From Tridacna crocea (lineage: Eukaryota; Mollusca; Bivalvia; Cardiida; Cardiidae): a stretch of DNA of 64,000 nucleotides. Location of the stretch: assembly GCA_943736015.1 (NCBI GenBank), contig OX031071.1, forward strand, positions 32,644,619-32,708,618, given 5' to 3'. Below the pieces are notes generated by a model. The model was not told where the DNA came from and did no database searches. It saw only the letters and a list, made by a program, of their open reading frames with translations. Shown in pieces: positions 23,108-34,640 of the stretch. Numbering within the stretch: position 1 is the first letter of the stretch; each line of letters begins with the position of its first letter. The position numbers and the translations under genes are program-made.

Positions 23108-23558
23108 TATATACATGTATATGTACTCGTATGTACATATATTATCTTATAACAAATTGAAAAATAAGCTCATAAGACAAAAGTTAACAGTACGACAGCA
23201 CGAGATAGTTTGACAAATCAAAGTATTGATAGGATTGTAGATTTACAAAATTGTTCCAGAAATAATACATGTATATAAAAGTCAAATGCTAACTTTGCTT
23301 AAAACATGCAAAACCTCCAAAATAACCATAAATTACATAACTAAACCTATCTGTCGCATTGTTTCGACGATGGTTATGTGGGAAAGTACCCGGAAAAGGA
23401 CTGGTAAAAGAAATTCCAGGAAAACATGGATAGGTACACTGGCCGCTGCGATATAACTCAGAAAATTTCGAAATGACCTTGTCGAAATGTTGTGTTGGTC
23501 TTCCGTTTCTGAAGATGTCGGCTGAAATACAACCTAAAAACACGTAAATTTGTCTTAT
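23108..23558 (-). repeat. Left arm of a near-identical inverted duplication, containing a SINE body
   Basis: The reverse complement of this block matches 27605-28052 with only a handful of differences that I can see by eye (for example CCTTTT/ACTTTT and GTCTTATG/GTCCTATG). Inside, 23365-23480 is a SINE body in plus orientation. The 84-codon frames of both arms differ by one residue, but they run through SINE sequence and are not evidence for a gene. Confidence 0.8.
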
Positions 23559-23775
23559 GCATTAAAGACGCTATAATTTACCAGCAGGATAAAAAGTTGA
23601 AAATCGTTCACTTATTTCTGCAGTCAGATGACAATAGCCGAGGCGATGTTTGGACAGTAATTGAAATCTGTAATAATTGTATGAAGTTATAGAGGTCAAG
23701 CATTTCACGTAAATAAGTTCGAATAATGCCTTTCATAGAGACATCCTGAGTTATCTACTGTTGTAAAAATTGAAA

Positions 23776-24051
23776 ACATCCTATAGATGATAAACTGGGA
23801 CTACTTTTACGTCTCATAAACACATCCTATAGATGATAAACTGGGACTACTTTTACGTCTCATAAACACATCCTATAGATGATAAACTGGGACTACTTTT
23901 ACGTCTCATAAACACATCCTATAGATGATAAACTGGGACTACTTTTACGTCTCATAAACACATCCTATAGATGATAAACTGGGACTACTTTTACGTCTCA
24001 TAAAAACATCCTATAGATGATAAACTGGGACTACTTTTACGTCTCATAAAC
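23776..24051. repeat. 46 bp tandem array, six near-identical copies
   Basis: Unit starts 'acatcctatagatgataaac' and ends 'cttttacgtctcataaac'. Copies start at 23776, 23822, 23868, 23914, 23960 and 24006. Diverged single relatives lie just outside (about 23742 and 24427), so the unit probably arose locally. Confidence 0.9.
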
Positions 24052-24078
24052 ACATTTTAACTTTCCTCCAGCACTAGT

Positions 24079-24288
24079 TTAACCCTATACTAAACATTCC
24101 CTAGTTTTCACGTGCATGAAAAGAAGGCTTTTTGAAAACATTTGTGGGGGATGGAAAGGACAACAACAACAACAAAAAAACCCTAGTAAACAGCATTTTC
24201 TCCTTTCCCAACAATGTCTATACCTCGTTATCTTTCGTAGATACTTTTAAATGTAAAAATCTGAACTTTGTCGTTTGGGACAGGTTAA
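24079..24288 (+). mobile_element. TTAA-hairpin transposon, copy 10
   Basis: TTAACCCTATACTAAAC at 24079 and GACAGGTTAA ending 24288. A CAA-rich insertion interrupts the left palindrome arm. Confidence 0.65.
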
Positions 24289-24810
24289 AATGTCATTACT
24301 GATGGTAAATTTTGACCACATTCATATTGTAACAGACTAATCCGAAAATATCATTGCTATCTCACTTAAAACATCGTTACAGGTGATCAATTTCGTCTAC
24401 TTTTGCCTTACAGAGACATATCTTCAGCTAGTTTCAGAATGCCTAAACACATCCTGATGGGTGGTAAATATGCACTGCTTACATCTTTGATAAATTGTTT
24501 TATAAATCAACATACTGTAATCAACTAAATCACTTTGGAAAATGTTGAATTTGCACTATTTTCACCTAATGTGGACATCCTTAGTTACATGTACCGCCCA
24601 GTTTAAAGATACATGGATACTAAGTCTTATGGCAGTTTTTAACCAATTTCAGCCTCATATTCTAAAGATATCCTTTTGCAAATTGTTGTCATTAATCGCC
24701 ACATGGTTGTTCGATCACGTGACATTGCCAAAAAACTTGGAAAATTCCCAGCATGAAATCTTTACGCTAAACCCTTAAGTTGCTAAGCACGACTCACTGA
24801 CTTTTTGTGA

Positions 24811-24870
24811 ACAGTGTAGATCAAGATCTGACTGCACATAACATGCATTCTGATCTTTGATCTACACTGT
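24811..24870. repeat. 60 bp hairpin of the AGATCAAGATCAGAC family
   Basis: ACAGTGTAGATCAAGATCTG and its facing copy CTGATCTTTGATCTACACTGT form a near-perfect stem. The loop reads 'actgcacataacatgcatt'. This is the cleanest of many such sites. Confidence 0.7.
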
Positions 24871-26273
24871 CCGATCAGGTAACATTTCAACTCACTATTT
24901 CGTCCGATCAGTCATTCGCCCCTCCGATCAGTCTTTTCCTGTCATTACCGCTGACCTTTGTTGAATTGCTCCAGACAAATGTTTCTCCTCTAAAAACTAG
25001 AATGGATGGTCTCTTTACTTGCATTGAAATCCCAGTAGCGATGACGGACATATAATAAACGGCGGTGGTCATAAATAAGTTTTGTATCGGTTTGAAATTT
25101 AAGCTCAGTAATGGGTTGATATTGAGGTTTCGTCTCACTCACGTCCTGTATCGGTTTACTCAATTGCTGATTAAATAACGCACGTGTTCGATTTGAATCC
25201 CTTGATCAACACAACCTATATGCTATATAGCATTCATAGATCATGATCAGATTGCAGAATTTGTAACGTTTAACGGACTTACAGTATGGTATAAATTCTG
25301 CAGTGTACAATACATAAAGATGTTGACTTACATTGTATAATTGTCTCCGTTTCTGGCTGGTCAAAAACTATTGCAGTTTATTCTATACATTTGGTGCAAG
25401 CGTTTGTAGAAACCGAAACAACCTTGACATGTTGCTAACGTTATGGTAAATTTCCATCCGCTGAATTGACATTTTACGTCGTTTATATTACTCAACACTG
25501 CATTGTATGAAACCATGCACCCAGTACGTAGTCAGGAATGTTTTAGCGCTTCCGGGCGTCCATCTGTCTAAGCGCATGCTTTATAATCTTTTCACTATCA
25601 GAAAAGAGTTCGTATTTTAATGTAAATGCATGTAATTAAAGGAACCAGGGAACGTTAATTTATGGCTATATAAACAAATATGTAAATTTTTGTTGAGAAT
25701 AAATTATTTTTAAACGTCTTCGAACGATATCAGTCACAGCACGGTATCAGCTTGTTTATCTATGTAGCTTTTTGGTTGCACGAGCACTAGGCTGGGGTTT
25801 AGTAATATTTTCCATAATTTTCATATTGAATTTACTACGGTATATCTCAAGCACACATTCAAGACTACCTTTCCTCTACTGTTATTATATCTAGTTTAAC
25901 TCTTTCACCGAAAAAAGCGACTAAAGTAGGATTTCCGGAAGGTGTGTAGTCTGATCTTAGATCTGCTGGCGACAAGTTATGCTAAAATGTGAATGTGTAA
26001 AACTGGAAATAAAACATATGTACCTCTTGTTCGCGGCAACAGTTGTAAAACCACTCTGGATATTTTTGTCTTATCTGGTCTACAGTGTTTACCAGTGGCA
26101 GACAAAAATCAGTACTACAAAAGGAACCACTATCGAAAAGATTTAATATTTTTCTGTTGTGAGCCTGTACTTCCCCATGTATTATCATCATAATATTATT
26201 ATCTGCAGAGATGGTATTAACAATCAAGTTGTATACTGTAATACTTGTGTTGTAACCCCCAACAAAGGCTAAA
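24871..26273. other. No gene supported
   Basis: The minus-strand frame at 25982-26227 ends near CCREQE and a GTACAT junction that resembles the CSRNQE/GTAAGG end of the candidate exon at 22.2 kb. The similarity is short and no protein family is recognised. Confidence 0.35.
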
Positions 26274-26815
26274 TTAAAGGTGGGTATTTAGATTTTTCAC
26301 ATCTAACCAAATTGAAAATATATATCACTGCAAGTCATATGAAAAAAATTAATACGAGTCATCAATACGTAAAAATCATGAAATAAAATGATGGTGTTCC
26401 CTTAAAGGGCTACGGAGCCTCTTAAGGTACTTTTAGATTTCGCGCCAGAAATAAAATAAAATAAAAAAGCATTGTGGGAATGTCAAGTGACTGGCAATTG
26501 ACTAATGACGCCTAATTTCCATCAGATAACAAACGTGTAATTATTTTCCATAATGTCTTCTTCGAACGTTATGGTTGAAGCTTCGTCTGTTTATTTCCAG
26601 TATGTGAATGAACAAAATGCTCATGTAAGAATAGACCATGATTCCTTTCGGTGTCTACCTGGACTCTAATAAAGTTCTAATGTCTTTAGACATTATGTCG
26701 GATGTTTTTCGGTTTTCGACTACTGGGGTTTTATGAATGAAAATTAAGGAGCTTTGGGAGTATAAGGATGTTTTTTTTTTGTTTGTTTTTATAAAATCTA
26801 AAGGACCGCCTTTAA
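26274..26815 (+). mobile_element. TIR-MITE (TTAAAGGTGG family), uninterrupted copy
   Basis: TTAAAGGTGGGTATTTAGAT to CTAAAGGACCGCCTTTAA. It gives the ~540 bp reference length and the empty site for the nested insertion at 2079-3259. Confidence 0.75.
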
Positions 26816-26989
26816 ATACACCAGCAAAACTTAGAGAAGAAGAAAATGTAATGTTCCATCCAACAACTGAACTATGTTTAGGACTGAAAGGTGTTAACGG
26901 AAAAACAAAGCCTACTTCCTGAGTAATCTATTACAGAAAATCAAATGTTTGGAAGGAAGCCCTCATCAATCAGTGTCATTGTAATGCGC

Positions 26990-27240
26990 AGAAATGACCC
27001 CACCGCCTTTAAAAAATGACTCATGGGTCATTTCACTTCCTAGAGGAATGGCCCGGGTCATTATCAGTCTACGTAGAGAAATGACCCAAAAGGGCTATTT
27101 CTCTACGTAGAATATTGACCCAGGTCATTTTTTTACGTAGCGAAATGACCCATGGGTCTTTCTTCTTCGTATTGAAATGACCCATGTGTCATTTCTTTAC
27201 GTAGTGAAATGACCCATGGGTCATTTTGTAGGGGAGGGCT
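26990..27240. repeat. Palindromic array of ATGACCCATGGGTCAT and TACGTA units
   Basis: Alternating self-complementary blocks, 'aaatgacccatgggtcattt' and 'ttacgtagtgaaa', repeat with variation for about 250 bp. Each unit is itself a palindrome, so every unit and the array as a whole can fold. Confidence 0.75.
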
Positions 27241-27604
27241 ATTTCTCTGCATACACATTCAGAGCCGACCGACATAATAGGAGCCCTTTTTTATTTTCAC
27301 TGTTTTTGTGCTATTTCTTTTCAATTCTTTAACAACAGTAAATGTAACGTTTCAAGACCTGATTTCACGCTTTCAGGAAAGCAAGACTCTTTCCATTTCC
27401 AATTGTATGGCAATAATAAACTAGATTGAGGTCCGTCACGTATAATTTTGGCTAAGGTCAACTCACGCTACAAATGATTCAGGCAATATCGTACACTTGT
27501 TACAATTTTCCGTAGTGCAGAAAATACGTTGAAAGACAAGAGCATCGCATTAAATTCTCATGTTTTGGGATTTCAAAAATATAAGAACACGAGATTACGA
27601 ATAA

Positions 27605-28052
27605 TGACAAATTTACGTGTTTTTAGGTTGTATTTCAGCCGACATCTTCAGAAACGGAAGACCAACACAACATTTCGACAAGGTCATTTCGAAATTTTCT
27701 GAGTTATATCGCAGCGGCCAGTGTACCTATCCATGTTTTCCTGGAATTTCTTTTACCAGTACTTTTCCGGGTACTTTCCCACATAACCATCGTCGAAACA
27801 ATGCGACAGATAGGTTTAGTTATGTAATTTATGGTTATTTTGGAGGTTTTGCATGTTTTAAGCAAAGTTAGCATTTGACTTTTATATACATGTATTATTT
27901 CTGGAACAATTTTGTAAATCTACAATCCTATCAATACTTTGATTTGTCAAACTATCTCGTGCTGTCGTACTGTTAACTTTTGTCCTATGAGCTTATTTTT
28001 CAATTTGTTATAAGATAATATATGTATATACGAGTACATATACATATATACA
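27605..28052 (+). repeat. Right arm of the inverted duplication
   Basis: Partner of 23108-23558 in opposite orientation, with the SINE body on the minus strand here. The homology begins sharply at 'gacaaatttacgtgttttta' and ends in AT repeats. Confidence 0.8.
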
Positions 28053-30854
28053 TATTAAAATGCCTGAAAAAAAAAATCACAAGATTTTGTTATTTTGAGT
28101 TGGTAACATGTACGATGGCATTGATCCAAGGCGCACTGTCTTTTCAGTCTAATCCTGATCCTTGTCATTCAGAAAAACATTTTATTTTGACTTTGGTAAT
28201 GAAAGGTCATTTACAGTTAATAGAATTTCCCTACTGTTGTTACTACATAAATATTAACTCGCTAATTATTCATAGAGATTAATGCCATGTCAACGTATGC
28301 AAAACCGAAACTTTTGGAAGCTTTGCATTATATTTCCGATTGAAATTTGAGTCGGGGGCCAAAAAAAACAAACAAACATGTCAACGTGTTATCTTTGATA
28401 ATGTGCTTTGAGTTCACAATTAGCCGAGTCCTTTGGACTAGTCATGTAGCTTAAGATTGTTCGGATTGTGGAAGCGAGTATTTAAAAGGGCATCTTGCAA
28501 TTAGTAATTTTACTATCTTACGAGCTGAATTTAAAATTGTTCTAAATTTGTTCGACTGCGTTGTTGCATTTACGCCTTTTTTTGTCATTTCAGACTGCTT
28601 TTTAGACCCGTGAAAACAAAATCTTTCTTGTGTCGGCAGAGAGCAATACAGTGTAAGATTGTGTTACATCACCAAAGAAATAAGAGAGATTTTCGGTCAT
28701 GATAAATTTTCCACATCATCTTAGTAAACATCTTGTTTGTAAAAACAACTTAGAAAATTACAAACCGTCCTTTATAAAGTCACTATCAAGTTTTAACAGC
28801 GTTTTCTCTCTTTGGTCAAAGTCCGATCTTGATTTGGTCTCTCGGCAAGACGAACTTAAGTTCTACTTCCTACAGTTAAAGTTAATGATGTCTACTGTGT
28901 ATGTCGTCTTTTTAGCAGTCGACAGGTTAAAATCTATAGAATCATTTCTTTACCATTTACCACACCATCTCAAATTTTAACGTGTTACGAGACAAGCGTA
29001 ACATAAATTTTTTGTCAATTCTAATCTTATAACAAGAAATAAAATAAGTCCCTCAAAATTAAGAATAATGTTTAGACTACGAACAAAATTTAATTTCTGA
29101 TTCCTAAAATCTAAATTAACAATAGTAACTGTTTCAAAGTAGATATGCAGAATTCCTTGGTTTGATAAAGATCTAGTATTGTAGGCATAAGAGACATAAC
29201 CCTTTGCTTGGGACGAGCTTTTCTCAATAAATGAATCAAAATACATCCATAAGTTTTGTTTCCTAACGAGATCCAATCTAGAAGAACCGAAAAATACCAA
29301 TAACCACAAAAATAAAACCCTCCTTTAAGTGTTTTTGCCTAATTGTTTAACTCGTTTTAGCTGTGTTACTTGGTTTTAGTTGAATTGCTAATGTCTTACA
29401 AATGCAAAGAAAATGTCGCCTGGAAGAAATTAACGACTTTGAGATTTAATCATATATGGAATAATGTCCCAAAATTGTTCAAAACTGGACCGTGTGATGG
29501 GTGAAATTGGGGAAATCCAGTTTCACAAACTGGAACTTTGTGATGAAAGGATACCAAGACACAAGAAAAATCCCCGTATCCTTCTGCAATTACAGATGTA
29601 TGATTTAATCTGTCTCGTCTTCTACACACACCATTGACTTTCAGTAATAGATACTTTACAAAAACAATGCGTAACTATTGCTTTATTGGCTGTATTGCAT
29701 TTACATCCTGTTTCTCGTTGTCAACTCAAGAAATAACAATGTTCATCGTGACAGGTTATCAAAAGTATTCTTAAGCATTTAAAATCCAGACCATTTAGCC
29801 CTATATAGGAGAATCTTCTGTCGTTTAAAAAGCATCGGGCTGATATCTTTACCCTTCAAACTGTCAAAACAATGCTTGTAAATAGCTAGTTGTTTGTTGC
29901 CCCGCGAGCAGAATTAGTTCTCTTCAAAGTGGTTTGCATATTTTCCATAAAATTGAGTTCTTATAAGACCTTAGGATTATACAGACCTTACGGTATCTGC
30001 CTCGTCTGCTCAAGGAACGTATGTTTTCAAAGCCAAGAATGTTGAAGTTTCGATTCTATACAAATTGGAAACAAAAACTGATTTCTAATGTTTGAATAGT
30101 CAACATCACATTTCAAATTCTTTACATTCATTCTTATGCCTTTGTCACCCAATCTCAAGTTTTTACAATCTAAAGGAAGAAAATACTACAACAGTTCTTA
30201 ACAAAAGTTTCGCTTCCTTAACTTCCCGTATTGAATTTTCTCATTTCGGTTGAAATAATAAACGTTCGTACTCAAGTTTGACCCCTTTCCAACACACACG
30301 AGATACAGCGTGGATTAATATCAGACAATACAAAAGATGCCGATCATCCCTGGTTCCACAATTATCCCTTATTCAATCTCAGTCATGTCACGCAAAGTTA
30401 GAACTCAGGATTTTGTGATAAAGGACTGAACAAGATGGCATGTAAGAACATTTTAGGCTATAAATATTCTGCCCATTTTACTCTATTAGTTTCTTCCATA
30501 GGGGTCCATAGTTGGACTCTTGTTGCCCATAGACTACATGTTATAAACAAGGCATCTAACTTTATGTAGCCCGTTACTCGCCCCTATTACAAAAATCAAT
30601 GTATCTTTTCTACGCTTTAATAGTTATTCTCCTTATTCTTTCGACATTTTAGAGCTAAATCAGTTGTCCATCAAAAAGAACACGATTGTTTATCATAGGC
30701 TAATGCCGTCTGGCTGTTACAGTCCTTCGAACTTGTAAACTTGCTAAAAACTCTTCTCTATTGACAAAGGTTCGAACATTCAATACTGACTGTCGAGTGT
30801 ATAAACCAATGAAATTTCTCGTTGCAAAGCTGGATCAAATCCCAAACTTGTTAA
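28053..30854. other. No gene seen
   Basis: 28555-28695 is the partner of the dispersed repeat at 19060-19199. The 110-codon minus frame (28977-29309) and the 93-codon plus frame (28699-28980) show no domain, codon bias or splice context that I can support. Confidence 0.4.
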
Positions 30855-31665
30855 TTTTCTTTCCCAGGACTGACGATAGTCATTGCAGTAGGGTCCCTTT
30901 CTTTCTCACCGCTAAACTATGGTTGTGTTGGCTTAGGAAGAATGTTGTAAAAAGTGCTGGTAATAAAAAACTCCAGTTCACCAGAAATGCATAACTGAAA
31001 TACAAACCGCCCCAGCTGGGATTCGAACCTGTGTGCCAAAAATCCTAAATTATAGAGGATGGAAAGACCAATACACTACCCATTCACCTAAAGAGAACTG
31101 TCCTCATTTATAGAGGTTGGAAAGACCAATACACTACCCATTCACCTAAAGAGAACTGTCCTCAATTATAGAGTTTGGAAAGACCAATACACTACCCACT
31201 CACCTAAAGAGAACTGTCCTCAATTATAGAGGTTGGAAAGACCAATACACTACCCACTCACCTAAAGAGAACTGTCCTCATTTATAGAGGTTGGAAAGAC
31301 CAATACATTACCCACTCACCTAAAGAGAACTGTCCTCATTTATAGAGGTTGGAAAGACCAATACATTACCCACTCACCTAAAGAGAACTGTCCTCAATTA
31401 TAGAGGTTGGAAAGACCAATACACTACCCACTCACCTAAAGAGAATTGTCTTCATTTATAGAGGTTGGAAAGACCAATACATTACCCACTTAGTTAAAGA
31501 GAATTGTCTTCAATGCAATGGCTATGTATTGATTTTATATGAGAAAAAGCTATCCAGCAAGGAAGAAGTGATCCCTCGAAACAGTACGAGCACTGACCAC
31601 CGCAATATAACTGAAATAATGCTGAAAATGGTATAAGAATCCATACACTGTAAAATGATGAATCT
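30855..31665 (+). mobile_element. SINE split by a tandem array
   Basis: 30860-30945 matches the upstream body of the SINE at 46264 ('gatagtcattgca', 'ctttctcaccgct'), and 31536-31660 matches its downstream body ('gcactgaccaccgcaatataactgaaataatgc' as seen in parts). Between them lie a minus-strand tRNA-like B box (GGTTCGAATCC, 31020-31030) and a 58 bp array. Confidence 0.6.
31044..31508. repeat. 58 bp tandem array, eight copies
   Basis: Unit contains 'tatagaggttggaaagacca', then 'atacactacccactcaccta' and 'aagagaactgtcctc'. On the minus strand each unit carries a tRNA-like A-box region (TAGGTGAATGGGTAG or variants). Copies are highly similar. Confidence 0.9.
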
Positions 31666-31756
31666 AAGGGAAGGCTTCCAGATAAATATTTGGGGTCCCT
31701 AGCATACCAGGACACTGTTGGTGTCAACCTCTGTTTTTTGTTGATAAAACATTATC

Positions 31757-31985
31757 ATATGGCCTACAATTCACGAAAAAGGGCATTCGGACATTTACGT
31801 AAAGCGTTGTTTTGGATCAGTCTACGCAGCCTGCACAGGCTAATCCGAGATGCCACTTTACGACTATATTAGATTTTGTCCAACAGTAGACTTGCGTGAA
31901 ACAAAAAATCACTCACGATCGGGCTGTGCAGACTGATCCAAGATGACACTTTATGAAAATGTCTGAATGCCCTTTTCGCCATATA
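31757..31985. mobile_element. MITE with AAAAGGGCATTCGGACATTT ends
   Basis: Left end at 31777-31796 and inverted right end at 31957-31976 differ by one base in 20. Inside are two facing 'gcctgcacaggctaatcc'-type stems. A second copy is at 53749-53976. Confidence 0.75.
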
Positions 31986-31988
31986 GAG

Positions 31989-32508
31989 TTAAAGGTGGCC
32001 CTTCAGATTTTGGGACGAAAATTTTACAAAAATTACAAAAAAAATCATCCTTATACACCCAAAACCTTTTATTATTTCCATTCATAAAACTCCAGTAGTC
32101 GAAAATCATCCGACAACAAGAGAAATTAGAGATTTACTATGGCCCAGGTCGACACCGACGGGAAACACGTTCTATTTTTACATCAGCAGCTCGCTCATTT
32201 ACATACCGGAAATATACAGTCGAAGCTTCAAACTTAGCGCCCAAGGTTCTAGACATTATAGAAAATAATCACATGTTTGTTATAATGGAATTTAAGAGTC
32301 ATTAGTCATGTTCCATTACTTAACATTCCCAAAATGTTTTCTTGAATTTCGGCGGGAAATCTGAAAATAGATTAAGAGGCTACACAGCCTTTTAATTTTA
32401 GGATTCTTTATTATTGATGATTTGTATTGTTTTTTCATATTAATTTCAGTGATAGGTTATATATATTTAATTTGGTGTGATGTGAAAAATTTAAATATTA
32501 AACTTTAA
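31989..32508 (-). mobile_element. TIR-MITE (TTAAAGGTGG family), inverted copy
   Basis: Starts TTAAAGGTGGCCCTTCAGAT and ends AAATATTAAACTTTAA. It is full length but diverged. It lies four bases from the preceding MITE. Confidence 0.7.
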
Positions 32509-32759
32509 GGCCCTTTACACATTAAAAGAGGGATACAATGTGAAAAACCTACAAAACCTGATTACACACAAATTTGCTAAAAAAAAAAGAAACCTCTTGA
32601 AAAATTATAATCATTATTTTAATTAATATTTTATCTTACTTTGGTTGAACATAGGAAACTGTGAATGAATCAGAAACAACAGTAATACAAGATCATAATG
32701 CATTAGTAAAAAACATAATTTACCTTCAAAGCACCTTTCATTTCTTTAGTTGGCTTTGC

Positions 32760-33095
32760 TGCCAGTGTAGATTAAGATCAGACAGCACAAAATATGCAAG
32801 TTAATATTCGATCTTCCATTTCACTGAAACACTATAGACAAAAAGCACGCACTAAATTACTAATATCTGGAGCTTGTTCTAGAATGAAATTGTATATTGG
32901 ATTTATTGGGCATTTTAGCCCTACAGCTGTTTCTCGTGACAGACTGGCCTTTTGCTGACAGTGTAGATCAAGATCAGACTACACTATCTGAAAGAAGATA
33001 GTTTTCTCAAAGAAATAAGCTTAAAGTGACCTTTTGCGGACAGTGCAGATCAAGATCAGACTGCACAAAATGATATTTGATCTACACTATCAGGA
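32760..33095. repeat. Cluster of three AGATCAAGATCAGAC hairpin sites
   Basis: Sites at about 32765-32830, 32945-32990 and 33038-33092. Only the last keeps both arms (GTGCAGATCAAGATCAGACT and TTTGATCTACACTATC). Confidence 0.55.
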
Positions 33096-33149
33096 AAGAA
33101 GACATTTTTCTCAAAAGTAACATTACTCAGGTTTTTGCTATCATCTCAA

Positions 33150-34640
33150 TTTTTTTATTCTGTACCTCAAGCAGCCGGCACCTTCCCCGGAGCAGACCAA
33201 AGAGTCTATGGGATAGTTACTGCAGTTTCCTGGGTAACATTCAATGTTGGCATTCCTGACTGAAGGTAAGTGTCTTAGCAATTGAGTTATATCCCCTTTT
33301 CCCCTCCTGGCCATTTCTTCTATTATAGCATTACATCATAGTTAAATGTCCCTGGCTAGAGCTACCTGGGCTGTCTGTCTCTCTTGTACAAAATGGAAAC
33401 ATCCCTGCACTGAAACTTGCATTTCTTGTTTTTTCTCTCCTGAGTAGCAGCTAGGTGGTATAGGTCTGCCTGTCTTGTTACCTCCCAACGTTTAGTTAAT
33501 GTATCATAGAAGTCCTGCATGCTAAGGTACGCCTTAGTATCTCCGTCTGTTGTTAGGGTTCTTACATAGAAGCCCTAAAAGGAAAGTTTCTCTGGTATGC
33601 TATATGCCATTCTTCTCTCTGAATGAGACACTAAATATCCAGCATGGCCTCCAGGACAATTTACCTCAAACCCCTTGTTCTTAAGTGCGGCCCCTGTCCA
33701 GCATAGTTTGTTTTTCAGCTAGTCCTATAATATACTTGGATTCTGTATGGTTTTCGCTTGCAATGACGTAGACTTGTGACGAACTCTATCCAGGTTTGCA
33801 CGAAGTCTCCATTGGGCTCTGGTTGTTTCTTGCATCCATTGATACGTCTATTTGCTTAAGGTCCAATACATTGTGGTCGATGCCATGCTGTTTAACTAGG
33901 TCCCGCTTTTGGGCCATATTTGAGTTATTAATGTCTGTAACCTTTCAGCTGACTTCTACACTCAGTTTTTGCATGTGACTTGCTGCTGTAAATGACAGGT
34001 CCAACTGACTGAACAAACATTCAGCCCTTGAAATTCCCATGGGAGTGTCTAGCAAAGCCACAGCTAGGTTAGTATTGATAGATGCCCGCGTCGTTTTGGG
34101 TATTTCGTTATACATCTTCATCATCTGCCGATTCATATCTACATGTCCTGCAGTACAACTGCAGCTTCATAGCAAGGCCATGTTTATGCTCTGTCTTGTA
34201 GACTAAATCAGCCTTCCCACGTTTTCTACCAGAATTTTCTTTGACGAGAATATTGATGGTTTCAAGCCTTTTTTCCATGTTGATGATGTAGTTACCTCTA
34301 AAATCATTCTCTGTTGCTTTCAGACTTTGTGACCGAAGATTGTACTGCCTCTGAGTGACTGAGACAACATCAGTCTTTGATGATCTGTCTGTGACTGGAG
34401 ATGTTACACTGTTTTCATCTGTTTGCTGTGAATATTCAGGTAATTTCTTTCTTCAAGGCGAAAATAAATTCCCTTTCTTGAACAAGCTTAGGGGCTTCTT
34501 CTTCCTCTTTTTCCTGTCTTCTCTGTTCATCTTTTCTATATATTCTGTATGTATCTGACCAGTTCTATTTTCTACCCTCTTTATAAGTAACCCTGGATAA
34601 GTATGGTCTTTTATACATTTCTATCTGTCGTTTGCCCCAA
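33150..34640 (-). pseudogene. Broken Mutator-like (MULE) transposase
   Basis: Translating the minus strand in changing frames gives an ordered series of transposase-like pieces. These are KTEHKHGLAMKLQLYC (about 34165-34215), AVALLDTPMGISRAE (about 34025-34070), IDVSMDARNN (about 33830), SQVYVIASENHTESKYI (about 33735-33785), NCPGGHAGYLVSHSERRMAY (about 33605-33665), LTTDGDTKAYLSMQDFY (about 33500-33550), RWEVTRQADLYHLAATQ (about 33440-33490) and CYPGNCSNYPIDSLVC (about 33190-33235). The order matches the Mutator-like transposases I know from mollusc and insect genomes, including the TTDGD motif. Stops and at least two frameshifts (for example near 33680) break it, so it cannot make a whole enzyme. 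Terminal inverted repeats were not found. It sits directly upstream of segmental unit 1. Confidence 0.65.

Noticed and set aside
23289..27871. Pair of nearly identical 84-codon frames as a duplicated gene
   Set aside because: Both lie in a repeated block containing a SINE body. The identity reflects the inverted DNA duplication, and no domain is recognised.
28977..29309. 110-codon minus-strand frame
   Set aside because: No motif, repeat relation, promoter or splice context; length is within chance for AT-rich DNA of this size.
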